A stretch of DNA of 26,937 nt from an uncultured Ruminococcus sp. (GTDB taxonomy: Bacteria > Bacillota > Clostridia > Lachnospirales > Lachnospiraceae): the NCBI GenBank assembly GCA_900544395.1, contig UQVC01000033.1, forward strand, positions 1 to 26,937, in the 5' to 3' direction. Position 1 is the first letter of the stretch. Each line of letters begins with the position of its first letter. Both the position numbers and the translations under genes were made by a program. This document shows, in pieces, positions 1-6,954 of the stretch. The notes beneath the pieces are model-generated. The model searched no databases. It worked only from the letters and a program-made list of their open reading frames with translations, and was not told where the DNA came from.

Positions 1-49
1 CCATGGTCATGGCAAGGCTTTTTAAATAAGCTCTCTGTTTTGTTGTCAT
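1..49 (-). CDS. yhbY: YhbY-like CRS1/YhbY RNA-binding protein, first 16 codons only
   Basis: The frame starts at ATG 47-49 and runs off the window edge, reading MTTKQRAYLKSLAMTM. This matches the usual opening of YhbY (CRM-domain) proteins, which bind pre-50S ribosomal particles. An AGGAG ribosome binding site lies at 60-64, 10 nt upstream. The start is 31 nt after the obg stop, and obg-yhbY is a common order in Lachnospiraceae, so the two are probably co-transcribed. Only the N-terminus is visible and the GxxG RNA-binding loop lies outside the window. The identification rests on a short stretch plus context. Confidence 0.75.
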   Translation of the reverse strand, partial: MTTKQRAYLKSLAMTM

Positions 50-80
50 TCTGTTCAATCTCCTGTTAACGATATGAAAT

Positions 81-1364
81 TTATTTATAGTAATCAAACT
101 GCAGGCCATACATCTTCACCGTATCGCCTTCTTCAATGCCGGCGGCTTCCAACTGATCTAAAATACCGGTTTCTTTTAAGAATTTCTGGAAGAACGCAAA
201 TCCTTTTTCTGAATCCAGATTCGTATAACCGAGCATTTTTTCGATCTTCGGACCTTCTACCACATAGAGGTCTTTTTCTTTCTCTACGGTAAACGGAAGT
301 TCCTCGTAAATCAGTTCATCCTCCGGGAAATACTCCTGCTCGAATACGATAGGAGCCACATCCATATGCTGAATCTGTTCGCTTACATAATAAAGCAGTT
401 CTTTTAATCCCTGACCGGATACGCCGGAAATCGGGAATACTTTGATCCCCTGAGGCTCAAATTCCTCTTTTAAACGCTGGATCGGATCTTCCTCTTCACT
501 GTAGATCAAATCCGTCTTATTTGCGGCGATCACCTGTGGACGTCTGGCAATTTCTGGATTGTATGCCTGAAGTTCGGCATTGATCTTATAAATATCATCC
601 ACCGGATCACGTCCTTCTGTTCCTGCGGCATCTACGACATGGATCATCATTTTTGTACGTTCGATGTGACGTAAAAATTCATGCCCCAGACCGACTCCTT
701 CAGAAGCTCCCTCGATCAGTCCCGGAATATCTGCGATCACAAATCCCTTTGCACCGTCCAGATCGACCACTCCAAGATTTGGGTTTAATGTGGTGAAATG
801 GTAGTTTGCAATCTTTGGCTGTGCATTTGTGACTCTGGACAGGAAGGTAGATTTCCCAACGTTTGGAAAACCGATGAGTCCCACATCTGCAATGACTTTC
901 AATTCCAGATTGACTTCCAGTTCCATGGCAGGCTGACCCGGCTGTGCATATTTTGGCACCTGCATGGTAGAAGTGGCAAAATGCTGATTTCCAAGACCGC
1001 CTTTTCCACCTTTTAAGACCACCTGTCTGCGGTTGTCACCGGACATATCTGCAATGACTTTTCCGGTTGTGGATTCTTTGATCACAGTGCCTTCCGGAAC
1101 GCGCAGGACCAGATCCTTGCCGTCTTTTCCGTGGCATTTTCGTTTGCCGCCCTCTTCTCCGTCCCCGGCAGCATATTTTCGTTTGTGACGATAGTCTACC
1201 AGTGTGTTGAGACCTTCGTCTACTTCAAAAATCAGATCACCGCCTCTTCCGCCGTCTCCGCCGTCCGGTCCGCCGTTTGGCACATAGAGTTCCCGGCGGA
1301 AGCTGCAGTGTCCGTCCCCGCCTTTGCCGGAACGGATGAATATTTTCGCTCTGTCTGCAAACAT
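81..1364 (-). CDS. obg: Obg/CgtA GTPase, ribosome assembly and stress control
   Basis: A 427-residue protein with all three Obg parts. Residues 1-158 are the glycine-rich Obg fold, with many GG pairs such as GGPDGGDGGRGGD. The central G domain has P-loop GFPNVGKS at 165-172, G3 DIPG at 212-215 and G4 NKTD at 282-285. The C-terminal ~85 residues (PFTVEKEKDLYVVEGPKIEKML...) are the OCT domain. Obg binds the 50S subunit, acts late in its assembly, and links to the stringent response; it is essential in Bacillus subtilis. A GAGGGA site at 1371-1376 supports the ATG. A terminator separates it from rpmA, so it may use its own promoter or readthrough. yhbY follows. Length and motifs are normal. Confidence 0.98.
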   Translation of the reverse strand: MFADRAKIFIRSGKGGDGHCSFRRELYVPNGGPDGGDGGRGGDLIFEVDEGLNTLVDYRHKRKYAAGDGEEGGKRKCHGKDGKDLVLRVPEGTVIKESTTGKVIADMSGDNRRQVVLKGGKGGLGNQHFATSTMQVPKYAQPGQPAMELEVNLELKVIADVGLIGFPNVGKSTFLSRVTNAQPKIANYHFTTLNPNLGVVDLDGAKGFVIADIPGLIEGASEGVGLGHEFLRHIERTKMMIHVVDAAGTEGRDPVDDIYKINAELQAYNPEIARRPQVIAANKTDLIYSEEEDPIQRLKEEFEPQGIKVFPISGVSGQGLKELLYYVSEQIQHMDVAPIVFEQEYFPEDELIYEELPFTVEKEKDLYVVEGPKIEKMLGYTNLDSEKGFAFFQKFLKETGILDQLEAAGIEEGDTVKMYGLQFDYYK

Positions 1365-1444
1365 TATTTTTCCCTCTTATTTAAAAATTAAAATCTGTCG
1401 TTTATGTGTCTGGTACCAAAATGTGTGGTGTGCGTTACGAAAAA

Positions 1445-1474
1445 GAAGCCTCAGACTAAGAAGTCTGAGGCTTT
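1445..1474 (-). terminator. Rho-independent terminator after rpmA
   Basis: A 12-bp stem, AAGCCTCAGACT (1446-1457) with AGTCTGAGGCTT (1462-1473), closes a 4-nt loop. Read on the minus strand it is followed by TTCTTTTT. It sits 11 nt past the rpmA stop and upstream of obg, so it ends or attenuates the rplU-prp-rpmA transcript. Confidence 0.9.
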
Positions 1475-1484
1475 CTTACGGTAA

Positions 1485-1769
1485 TTATTCAGCTACCGGA
1501 TAGATAGAAACCTGTTTTTTGTCTCTTCCTTTTCTTTCGAATCTGACAACACCGTCAACTAATGCGAATAATGTGTCATCTCCGCCGCGTCCTACATTCA
1601 CACCTGGGTGAATCTTTGTTCCGCGCTGTCTGTAAAGGATATTTCCGGCTTTAACGAACTGTCCGTCAGCTCTCTTTGCACCTAATCTTTTAGCTTCAGA
1701 GTCACGTCCGTTTCGTGTGGAACCAACTCCTTTTTTATGAGCAAAATACTGAAGGTTTAATTTCATCAT
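1485..1769 (-). CDS. rpmA: 50S ribosomal protein L27, with cleavable N-terminal extension
   Basis: A 94-residue L27. The core shows HKKGVGSTRNGRDSEAKRLG and RQRGTKIHPG, the family signature. L27 reaches toward the peptidyl-transferase centre of the 50S subunit. The protein begins MMKLNLQYFA before HKKG. This matches the Firmicutes N-terminal extension that the protease Prp removes after the FA pair; the cleavage itself is family knowledge, not seen here. Prp is encoded immediately upstream, 5 bp away. The SD AGGAGG overlaps the end of prp, 10 nt before the first ATG. A second ATG follows directly, so translation could start at either. Confidence 0.98.
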   Translation of the reverse strand: MMKLNLQYFAHKKGVGSTRNGRDSEAKRLGAKRADGQFVKAGNILYRQRGTKIHPGVNVGRGGDDTLFALVDGVVRFERKGRDKKQVSIYPVAE

Positions 1770-1774
1770 GGTTG

Positions 1775-2107
1775 TTACACCTCCTTGAAAATGATATCAA
1801 TGTATGGTTCATATTCGCTGTTGTCTTCTATTTCCTGTAATCCAAGAACCATAGATTTGAACAGCAGCTTGGCATCATGAGAAGGATTCCGGGTGAACCG
1901 AAATTCGATCAGTCCGGTCTCTTCATCTGAAACAAGAGAAATCTTGTCAGAAGTAAAACGCTCGATCGAATTGAGTGTGTTAATGACCAGTACGGATACA
2001 GCCGCACAGACCACATCACTTCCCGCTTCCGAATACCCTGCATGTCCGATCACATCCAGACCTGCATAGTCATGATTTACTGTCTTATAAACGGTTACCT
2101 TGATCAT
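1775..2107 (-). CDS. prp: Ribosomal-processing cysteine protease Prp (YsxB/DUF464)
   Basis: A 110-residue protein with the Prp catalytic pair at the expected places: His22 in GHAGYSEAG and Cys34 in DVVCAAVS. Prp trims the N-terminal extension of L27, exposing the residues needed near the ribosome active centre. It lies between rplU and rpmA, the conserved Firmicutes order, and its substrate L27 is the next gene. It starts 8 bp after the rplU stop. I see no Shine-Dalgarno sequence before ATG 2105-2107, so translation probably depends on ribosomes that have just finished rplU. That may keep the protease below the level of the ribosomal proteins (inference). Confidence 0.95.
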   Translation of the reverse strand: MIKVTVYKTVNHDYAGLDVIGHAGYSEAGSDVVCAAVSVLVINTLNSIERFTSDKISLVSDEETGLIEFRFTRNPSHDAKLLFKSMVLGLQEIEDNSEYEPYIDIIFKEV

Positions 2108-2115
2108 ATGACAGA

Positions 2116-2424
2116 TTAAGCGTTGATTTTTTCAATCTTAACTGCTGTGTACTGCTGTCTGTGACCATTTTTCTTATGGTATCCAGTTTTTCTCTTATAC
2201 TTGTAAACGATCACTTTTTTAGCTTTTCCGTCACCGATTACAGAAGCTGTAACTGTTGCACCTGCTACTGTAGGCTCTCCAACAACTAATTTGTCATTGC
2301 TTACTGCCAGCACCTGGTCAAATGTATAAGTCTCTCCAGCTTCTACACCAAGTTTTTCTACTTTAATGATATCGCCTTCTGCTACTTTGTACTGTTTACC
2401 ACCTGTTGCTATAATTGCGTACAT
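2116..2424 (-). CDS. rplU: 50S ribosomal protein L21
   Basis: Starting at ATG 2422-2424 the protein is 102 residues and opens MYAIIATGGKQYKV, the L21 signature, then shows YKRKTGYHKKNGHRQQYT near the C-terminus, the usual rRNA-binding stretch. The frame stays open another 19 codons upstream to a TTG, but that part lies in the mRNA leader and does not resemble L21. AGGAGG at 2431-2436, 6 nt before the ATG, settles the start. It is the first gene of rplU-prp-rpmA, with a strong promoter about 85 nt upstream. Confidence 0.98.
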   Translation of the reverse strand: MYAIIATGGKQYKVAEGDIIKVEKLGVEAGETYTFDQVLAVSNDKLVVGEPTVAGATVTASVIGDGKAKKVIVYKYKRKTGYHKKNGHRQQYTAVKIEKINA

Positions 2425-2500
2425 ATGGCACCTCCTATTATCATTACTCGCCAGCTTCGGTGTCTGAATCAGAACTTGCAAACCTCGCTGTGCGGCATAC
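2425..2500 (-). promoter_or_regulatory. rplU 5' leader, probable L21 leader element
   Basis: About 75 nt of transcript lie between the inferred start site near 2500 and the L21 ATG. Firmicutes often carry an autoregulatory L21 leader RNA here (Rfam L21_leader). I see local pairing potential (for example CTGATTCAG) but did not fold it, so the assignment rests mainly on position. Confidence 0.45.
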
Positions 2501-2506
2501 TTCGTC

Positions 2507-2536
2507 AGTATAGCACGTGTATTCTGTATAAGTCAA
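2507..2536 (-). promoter_or_regulatory. Sigma-A promoter of rplU-prp-rpmA
   Basis: -35 TTGACT (2531-2536) and -10 TATACT (2507-2512) on the minus strand, 18-bp spacer, with an extended TG two bases before the -10. This is one of the best promoters in the window, as expected for ribosomal proteins. Confidence 0.85.
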
Positions 2537-2578
2537 TAGGAAGCTGAAAAATATTTCGAAAAATTTTCCGCTTCCTAT
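2536..2578 (-). terminator. Hairpin after the CBS gene, possible terminator
   Basis: A 9-bp outer stem ATAGGAAGC / GCTTCCTAT (2536-2544 with 2570-2578) encloses an A/T-rich inner stem. It lies just past the CBS stop and runs into the rplU -35 box. The following T-tract is poor, so termination may be partial. Confidence 0.4.
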
Positions 2579-2589
2579 CATTATGGACA

Positions 2590-3003
2590 TTATTTGTCAC
2601 ATTCATTCAGTTTCTCATAACAATATTCGATAATGCTTCTTCTTGTAATGATCCCGATAAATTTCTTCTGATCATCGACAACCGGAACAAAGTTCTGGTT
2701 CATGGCTCTGCTGATCAGATCTCTCATATCCGAGTCGGCTGCAACCGCAATATAGTCTGCTTTTCGCTCAAAATCACGGATAAAGATATGCTCTGCCTGT
2801 TTGAGATTCAAATTGGTGTATTTTTTCATTCCCCAGAGCAGATCTCCTTCAGTGATAGTTCCGACATATTCTCCCTGGCGGTTGAGCATGGGGATCGAAG
2901 CATATTTATGATGTTCCATTGTCTCCAGAACCTGACGGAGTGTGCAGTCGTCATAGACATATGCGACCTCCTGTTTTGGATGTAAAAAGAACAAAATATT
3001 CAT
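2590..3003 (-). CDS. Protein with paired CBS domains
   Basis: A 137-residue protein made almost entirely of two CBS motifs. The first is around residues 10-60 (LRQVLETMEHHKYASIPMLN, then GTITEGDLL). The second is around 78-130 (MRDLISRAMNQNFVPVVDDQ, then IGIITRRSII). Paired CBS motifs form a Bateman module that usually senses adenine nucleotides or S-adenosylmethionine; the ligand here cannot be told from sequence. There is no enzyme or DNA-binding domain, so it may act on a partner. It starts 16 bp after the aspartate kinase stop with a GAGGTG site, so the two are probably co-transcribed. A functional link to the kinase is only suggested by this. Confidence 0.85.
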   Translation of the reverse strand: MNILFFLHPKQEVAYVYDDCTLRQVLETMEHHKYASIPMLNRQGEYVGTITEGDLLWGMKKYTNLNLKQAEHIFIRDFERKADYIAVAADSDMRDLISRAMNQNFVPVVDDQKKFIGIITRRSIIEYCYEKLNECDK

Positions 3004-3019
3004 GGTGTCACCTCTGTCT

Positions 3020-4339
3020 TTAAATTTGTGTCTCTACGAAAATCTGATAAAGCGCCCGAATGGCATTTTTGAAGTCATCGTGTCTGACTCCTACGATAAT
3101 ATTCAGTTCACTGGATCCCTGATCGATCATTTTTACATTGATGTGGGCGTGGGCAAGCGCAGAAAAGATCCTGCCTGCAGTGCCGCGTGTGGAGCGCATC
3201 CCCCGTCCTACAATGGCGATCAGTGCGAGATCAGATTCCAGTTCAATGTGATCCGGATTGACTGCCTTGTGGATTCCGGCAAGCACCTGCTGTTCTTTTT
3301 CTTCAAATTCATCCTTATGTACAAAGATTGTCATGGTATCAATACCGGATGGCATGTGTTCAATTGAAATTCCATTTTTATCAAATTCTTCCAGCACTTT
3401 CCGGCAGAAACCAATTTCGGAGTTCATCATCGCCTTTTCGATGGTAACAGCGGCAAATCCGTCTGTTCCGGCGATTCCGGTGATGGTATATTTTGGTTGT
3501 CTGCAGGTGCTTTCTACGATCAGGGTTCCGCGATCCTGTGGTGCATTGGTGTTGCGGATGTTGATCGGGATGCCTTCTTTTCGCACCGGGAAGATGGCGT
3601 CTTCATGAAGGACAGTTGCTCCCATATAAGAAAGCTCCCGAAGTTCCCGGTAGGTGATCGTTTCAATGGATTTTGGATTTTTGACGATCCTTGGATCAGC
3701 GATCAGAAATCCGGATACATCGGTCCAGTTCTCGTACAGATCAGCCATAACTGCACGGGCAACCAGTGAGCCGGTGATGTCCGAACCGCCGCGGGAGAAT
3801 GTCACGATGGCGCCGTCTTCTTTTGCACCGTAAAATCCGGGGATCACGGCAAATTCTTCCCCTTCCAGACGGAGGGCGAGCAATTCATTGGTCTTTTCAT
3901 CGTCCAGATTGCCGTCCGCATCAAAACGGATCACTTCGGCAGCATCGATAAAGCAAAATCCCAAGTAGTTGGCCATAATGATCCCGTTCAGATATTCTCC
4001 GCGGGAAGCAGCATAATCTCTTCCGATTTTTCTGGAAAAATTTTCCCGGATCGTTTCAAATTCATGATCCAGAGAAAGATCCAACTCCAGTCCGTCAATG
4101 ATCTCCTGATATCTTGCCCGGATCTCATCCAGCAGTCCTGTGAATTTCTTTTCCCGGATCGCAAGATTGTAGCAGCTGTAAAGCATATCTGTGACTTTGG
4201 TATCACTGGAGCTGCGTTTTCCTGGAGCCGATGGGACAACATAACGGCGGCAATGATCTGCCCGGATGATTTCTCCTACTTTTTTAAACTGTTCGGCACT
4301 TGCAAGAGAACTTCCACCGAATTTTACTACTTTTTTCAT
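3020..4339 (-). CDS. Aspartate kinase, monofunctional, with two ACT domains
   Basis: A 439-residue aspartokinase making aspartyl-4-phosphate, the first step to lysine, methionine, threonine and diaminopimelate. KFGGSS at residues 6-11 is the amino-acid-kinase signature. GGSDITGSLVARAV and the following FLIADPRIV lie in the catalytic core. The C-terminal ~150 residues hold two ACT domains (GFAAVTIEKAMMNSE... and LALIAIVGRGMRSTRGTAG...) that bind feedback amino acids. The length and lack of a homoserine dehydrogenase part fit the single-chain class (B. subtilis YclM, E. coli LysC); which amino acid inhibits it cannot be read here. The SD GGAGG is at 4347-4351. It has its own promoter but no riboswitch-sized leader. 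Confidence 0.96.
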   Translation of the reverse strand: MKKVVKFGGSSLASAEQFKKVGEIIRADHCRRYVVPSAPGKRSSSDTKVTDMLYSCYNLAIREKKFTGLLDEIRARYQEIIDGLELDLSLDHEFETIRENFSRKIGRDYAASRGEYLNGIIMANYLGFCFIDAAEVIRFDADGNLDDEKTNELLALRLEGEEFAVIPGFYGAKEDGAIVTFSRGGSDITGSLVARAVMADLYENWTDVSGFLIADPRIVKNPKSIETITYRELRELSYMGATVLHEDAIFPVRKEGIPINIRNTNAPQDRGTLIVESTCRQPKYTITGIAGTDGFAAVTIEKAMMNSEIGFCRKVLEEFDKNGISIEHMPSGIDTMTIFVHKDEFEEKEQQVLAGIHKAVNPDHIELESDLALIAIVGRGMRSTRGTAGRIFSALAHAHINVKMIDQGSSELNIIVGVRHDDFKNAIRALYQIFVETQI

Positions 4340-4413
4340 CTTCTTTCCTCCAACAGGTCTTGTATTTCAAAACAGATGCAGCACTGTGGCATCCTGTATC
4401 ATTTCGCTTTCCT

Positions 4414-4442
4414 ATTATACCCTGTATCTTCCGGAATGTAAA
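4414..4442 (-). promoter_or_regulatory. Sigma-A promoter of the aspartate kinase-CBS operon
   Basis: -35 TTTACA (4437-4442) and a perfect -10 TATAAT (4414-4419), 17-bp spacer, on the minus strand. The leader to the ATG is about 65-70 nt, too short for a lysine riboswitch. Confidence 0.8.
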
Positions 4443-4491
4443 TCACTGATTTGCAAAAAACCGAGTATACTCTAAAAATAACGCTGCCCGA

Positions 4492-4971
4492 TTAAAAAAT
4501 AACATCTGCATATTGGGCATGGGTTACTTTTTTTAAGTCATCTGGGGAAAGTTTCAGCTGCATACCAAGTTTTCCACCGCTGACATATATAAAATCCAGA
4601 GTTTGTGCCGTCTCCTGAATGGCAGTCGGAAATGCTTTTTTCATACCAACGGCAGTGCAGCCGCCCCGCACATATCCGGTGACAGCTGTGATTTCTTTTA
4701 CAGGAAGCATTTCTACCGATTTTTCCCCCACTGCTTTAGCTGCCTTTTTTAAGTCCAGCTCTGCTTCGATTGGAATCACAAATACATAATGTGCTCCGCT
4801 TTTTCCAGTTGTCACAAGTGTTTTATAAACTCGTTCATGGGGAAGACCGAGCGTATCTGCAGTGTGGATGCCATCGGTAAAATTGTCACACTCATAAGCT
4901 TGGTATTCGTAAGGAATTTTACTGCGGTCCAGAATGCGCATGGCATTGGTCTTTAACTCTTTTTTACTCAA
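4492..4971 (-). CDS. ybaK: YbaK/EbsC-family Cys-tRNA(Pro) deacylase
   Basis: With a TTG start at 4969-4971 the protein is 159 residues, the same length as E. coli YbaK. Family landmarks are VYKTLVTTG (holding the conserved lysine), LDLKKAAKAVG, GYVRGGCTAVGMKK and IYVSGGKLGMQL. YbaK hydrolyses Cys-tRNA(Pro) mischarged by prolyl-tRNA synthetase, in the cytoplasm. The frame extends upstream to an ATG at 5022, but that would bury 59 bases in rng and add 17 residues unlike the family. The TTG overlaps the rng end by 8 nt with a weak GAAGGGA upstream, typical of translational coupling. It is the last gene of the operon starting at 8803. Confidence 0.9.
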   Translation of the reverse strand: MSKKELKTNAMRILDRSKIPYEYQAYECDNFTDGIHTADTLGLPHERVYKTLVTTGKSGAHYVFVIPIEAELDLKKAAKAVGEKSVEMLPVKEITAVTGYVRGGCTAVGMKKAFPTAIQETAQTLDFIYVSGGKLGMQLKLSPDDLKKVTHAQYADVIF

Positions 4972-6208
4972 GGGGTTCCCTTCTTTCTGTTGATTTCTCT
5001 GTTCTGGTCCGGACACATTCATGCAGCGGCCTGCGTACTTTTTTGCGGGTCACTTCTACCAGCTGAAGTGCGGTAACATCGATCACGGAAGTCTGGATCG
5101 GATCCTGAGCGAGAAAATGCCGGAATTGTTTTAAAAGTTCCTGCATCATATCTGGGTCATCCATGTTAATAAAATCAATCAATATAATCCCGGATATATT
5201 GCGCAGCCGAAGCTGCCGTGCCGTTTCTTTTGCAGCCTCCAGATTGATCTTAAAATAAGTGTCTGCACTTTTTCTTCTGGTTTTTGCGGAAAACTTTCCG
5301 GAGTTCACATCTATAACAGTCAGCGCCTCTGTTGGCTGGATGACAAGAGAGGCTCCGTTTTTCAGCCAGACATATTCTTTGAGCGCACGTTCTACCGCCA
5401 GATCGGTGCTGTACAGTTTAGAAAGCGGCAACAGTTGATCCTGATAAAGCTGCAGCTTGGGAAGGTCTTCCGGCTGTTCGGTTTCCAGAAACGTATGGAT
5501 CTGTTCATACAAATCCCGATCATCCGTAATAATCGCAGATAATCCATCGGCATACACGTTTTTTAAATCTGTAATATAAGACGGAAGGGCTTTCTGGAGA
5601 CAGGAATAGCAGGTGCGAAACGGCGCCGTTTCTTTTAGTTTCCGGCAGGCGGATTCCAGCTTTTGGATTTCTGAAAACACAGTTCCAAACGGCACATCTT
5701 TGGCATTGGTACGAATGATCAGCCCGTAATCCTCATTTTGAAAGCTGCTTAGACGGCTTTTATACTCGTCTCGGAGCGCTTTGGAAAGTTTTCCGGAAGT
5801 TCCAATCCTGGTATTTCCGGTGGTTAATACGGCGTAGCGTCCAGTAAAATTGAGATTACTGCTGACAGTTGGAGCCTTCGTCTTGACTGCTTCCCGGCTG
5901 ATCTGAACCACCAGTTCATCCCCGATGCAAAGAGGTTTTTTCCCAATCTTGTGGGTAAAGACGGCATGAGGCGCCTGACTGATGTCATAGTAACATTCTT
6001 TGCCAGGTACAATTTCGATAAAAGCCGCGCCGATATTTGCAGCGATATTTTTTACTTTCCCGATATAAATATCTCCCAGGAGCGGCTGCCGATCCTGGAT
6101 AGAATCAGGAAGACTGCAATGGATTTCTGCAATCCGATCGTTTTCTAACAGAAAGGTCCAGATTTTCCCTTCTTTTTTCAGCATTAAAATTTTGCGTGCT
6201 GCTGCCAT
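4964..6208 (-). CDS. rng: Ribonuclease E/G family endoribonuclease, short form
   Basis: 414 residues from ATG 6206-6208. An S1 RNA-binding segment lies near residues 45-77 (GDIYIGKVKNIAANIGAAFIE). The DNase-I-like catalytic part has the two metal-binding aspartates in IDVNSGK (D300) and LIDFINMDD (D345), close to E. coli RNase G positions. It cleaves single-stranded RNA in rRNA/mRNA processing. The chain ends soon after LVEVTRKKVRRPLHECV and lacks the CPxC zinc-link and small domain found in E. coli (489 residues). The open frame begins at 6253, overlapping the previous stop as ATGA, but the strong AGGAGG at 6217-6222 points to the later ATG. Confidence 0.94.
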   Translation of the reverse strand: MAAARKILMLKKEGKIWTFLLENDRIAEIHCSLPDSIQDRQPLLGDIYIGKVKNIAANIGAAFIEIVPGKECYYDISQAPHAVFTHKIGKKPLCIGDELVVQISREAVKTKAPTVSSNLNFTGRYAVLTTGNTRIGTSGKLSKALRDEYKSRLSSFQNEDYGLIIRTNAKDVPFGTVFSEIQKLESACRKLKETAPFRTCYSCLQKALPSYITDLKNVYADGLSAIITDDRDLYEQIHTFLETEQPEDLPKLQLYQDQLLPLSKLYSTDLAVERALKEYVWLKNGASLVIQPTEALTVIDVNSGKFSAKTRRKSADTYFKINLEAAKETARQLRLRNISGIILIDFINMDDPDMMQELLKQFRHFLAQDPIQTSVIDVTALQLVEVTRKKVRRPLHECVRTRTEKSTERREPLE

Positions 6209-6249
6209 GTGTGACACCTCCTGATCTGTTGATTCCTGTGATAATCTGA

Positions 6250-6954
6250 TCATGCGATCTCTGTACCGAGAGCTTCCAGTGGAATCAGATCGCGTGTATC
6301 ATCCGCTCCCATGTCTGCATACATCTCCAGGCGGCAGAGTGAAAATTTCAGAGCTTCCGGATCTGTCTGTAAAAACCGGCAAAATGCTTCCATTATAAGT
6401 CCCGGTTTTAAATTTTCCGCACTGCCGGCGGCAAGCTGCAGATAAATCTTTCCGTTTTGCAGTTCCATCCGATAGATCAACGGTTTGATATCCACTTCTT
6501 TTTCACTGCGTTTGGTCTGTTTCAGAATCCGGATCTCCGGCTGCGATAAAAAGGCGCTGATCTGTGTTTCCCAACCTGCAGGCAGAGTTTCTGGAACCGG
6601 ATCCAGAAGATAATCTGCTGCAGCAACGATCGCCATTCCGGTCATTTTCTTTTCTTCCGCGATCTGGCGGAAGCTCAGCACCTCAATCCCCTCTACCATG
6701 ACGGCATTCAAACGGGAAACGGCTTCGGCACTGGCAATGGGTTCTTTCAATTCAATATCAAAATACTCTCCTTCACTTGTGATCCCGATTCCAAGTGGGT
6801 TGGCAAAGGACATGATCATATGAGGGCTGTATCCCCCGGTATAAGCGATCGGGATATGTGCCCTTCGGATTGCTTTCTGAAAGAAACGCATCACATCCAG
6901 ATGCCCGATAAAGCGCAATGCGCCATATTTTTTAAATTTAATTCTTGCCTTCAA
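6250..6954 (-). CDS. TIGR03936/DUF2344 radical-SAM-associated protein
   Basis: A 234-residue protein from TTG 6952-6954. Its opening KARIKFKKYGALRFIGHLDVMRFFQKAIRRA and GGYSPHMIMSFANPLGIGITSEGEYFDIEL are the DUF2344 signature. The biochemical function is not known to me. In many genomes the domain is fused to, or sits next to, the TIGR03960 radical-SAM protein, as here. The TTG overlaps the previous gene by 17 nt, with GGAGGAGGTG (6961-6970) at ideal distance. An in-frame start at 6984 is possible but lies before that site. rng follows, so the pair is transcribed with an RNA-processing enzyme. No membrane segment is seen. Confidence 0.9.
   Translation of the reverse strand: MKARIKFKKYGALRFIGHLDVMRFFQKAIRRAHIPIAYTGGYSPHMIMSFANPLGIGITSEGEYFDIELKEPIASAEAVSRLNAVMVEGIEVLSFRQIAEEKKMTGMAIVAAADYLLDPVPETLPAGWETQISAFLSQPEIRILKQTKRSEKEVDIKPLIYRMELQNGKIYLQLAAGSAENLKPGLIMEAFCRFLQTDPEALKFSLCRLEMYADMGADDTRDLIPLEALGTEIA

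Noticed and set aside
798..1391. Plus-strand open frames within obg and similar ones across other genes
   Set aside because: They are shadows of strong minus-strand coding genes, with no SD or protein-like motifs.
4454..4475. GAGTATACTC followed by six T on the minus strand as a terminator for ybaK
   Set aside because: The palindrome leaves only a 3-bp stem once a loop is allowed, too weak to call.
4340..4491. Lysine riboswitch upstream of aspartate kinase
   Set aside because: The leader after the promoter is only about 65-70 nt, far shorter than the lysine riboswitch.
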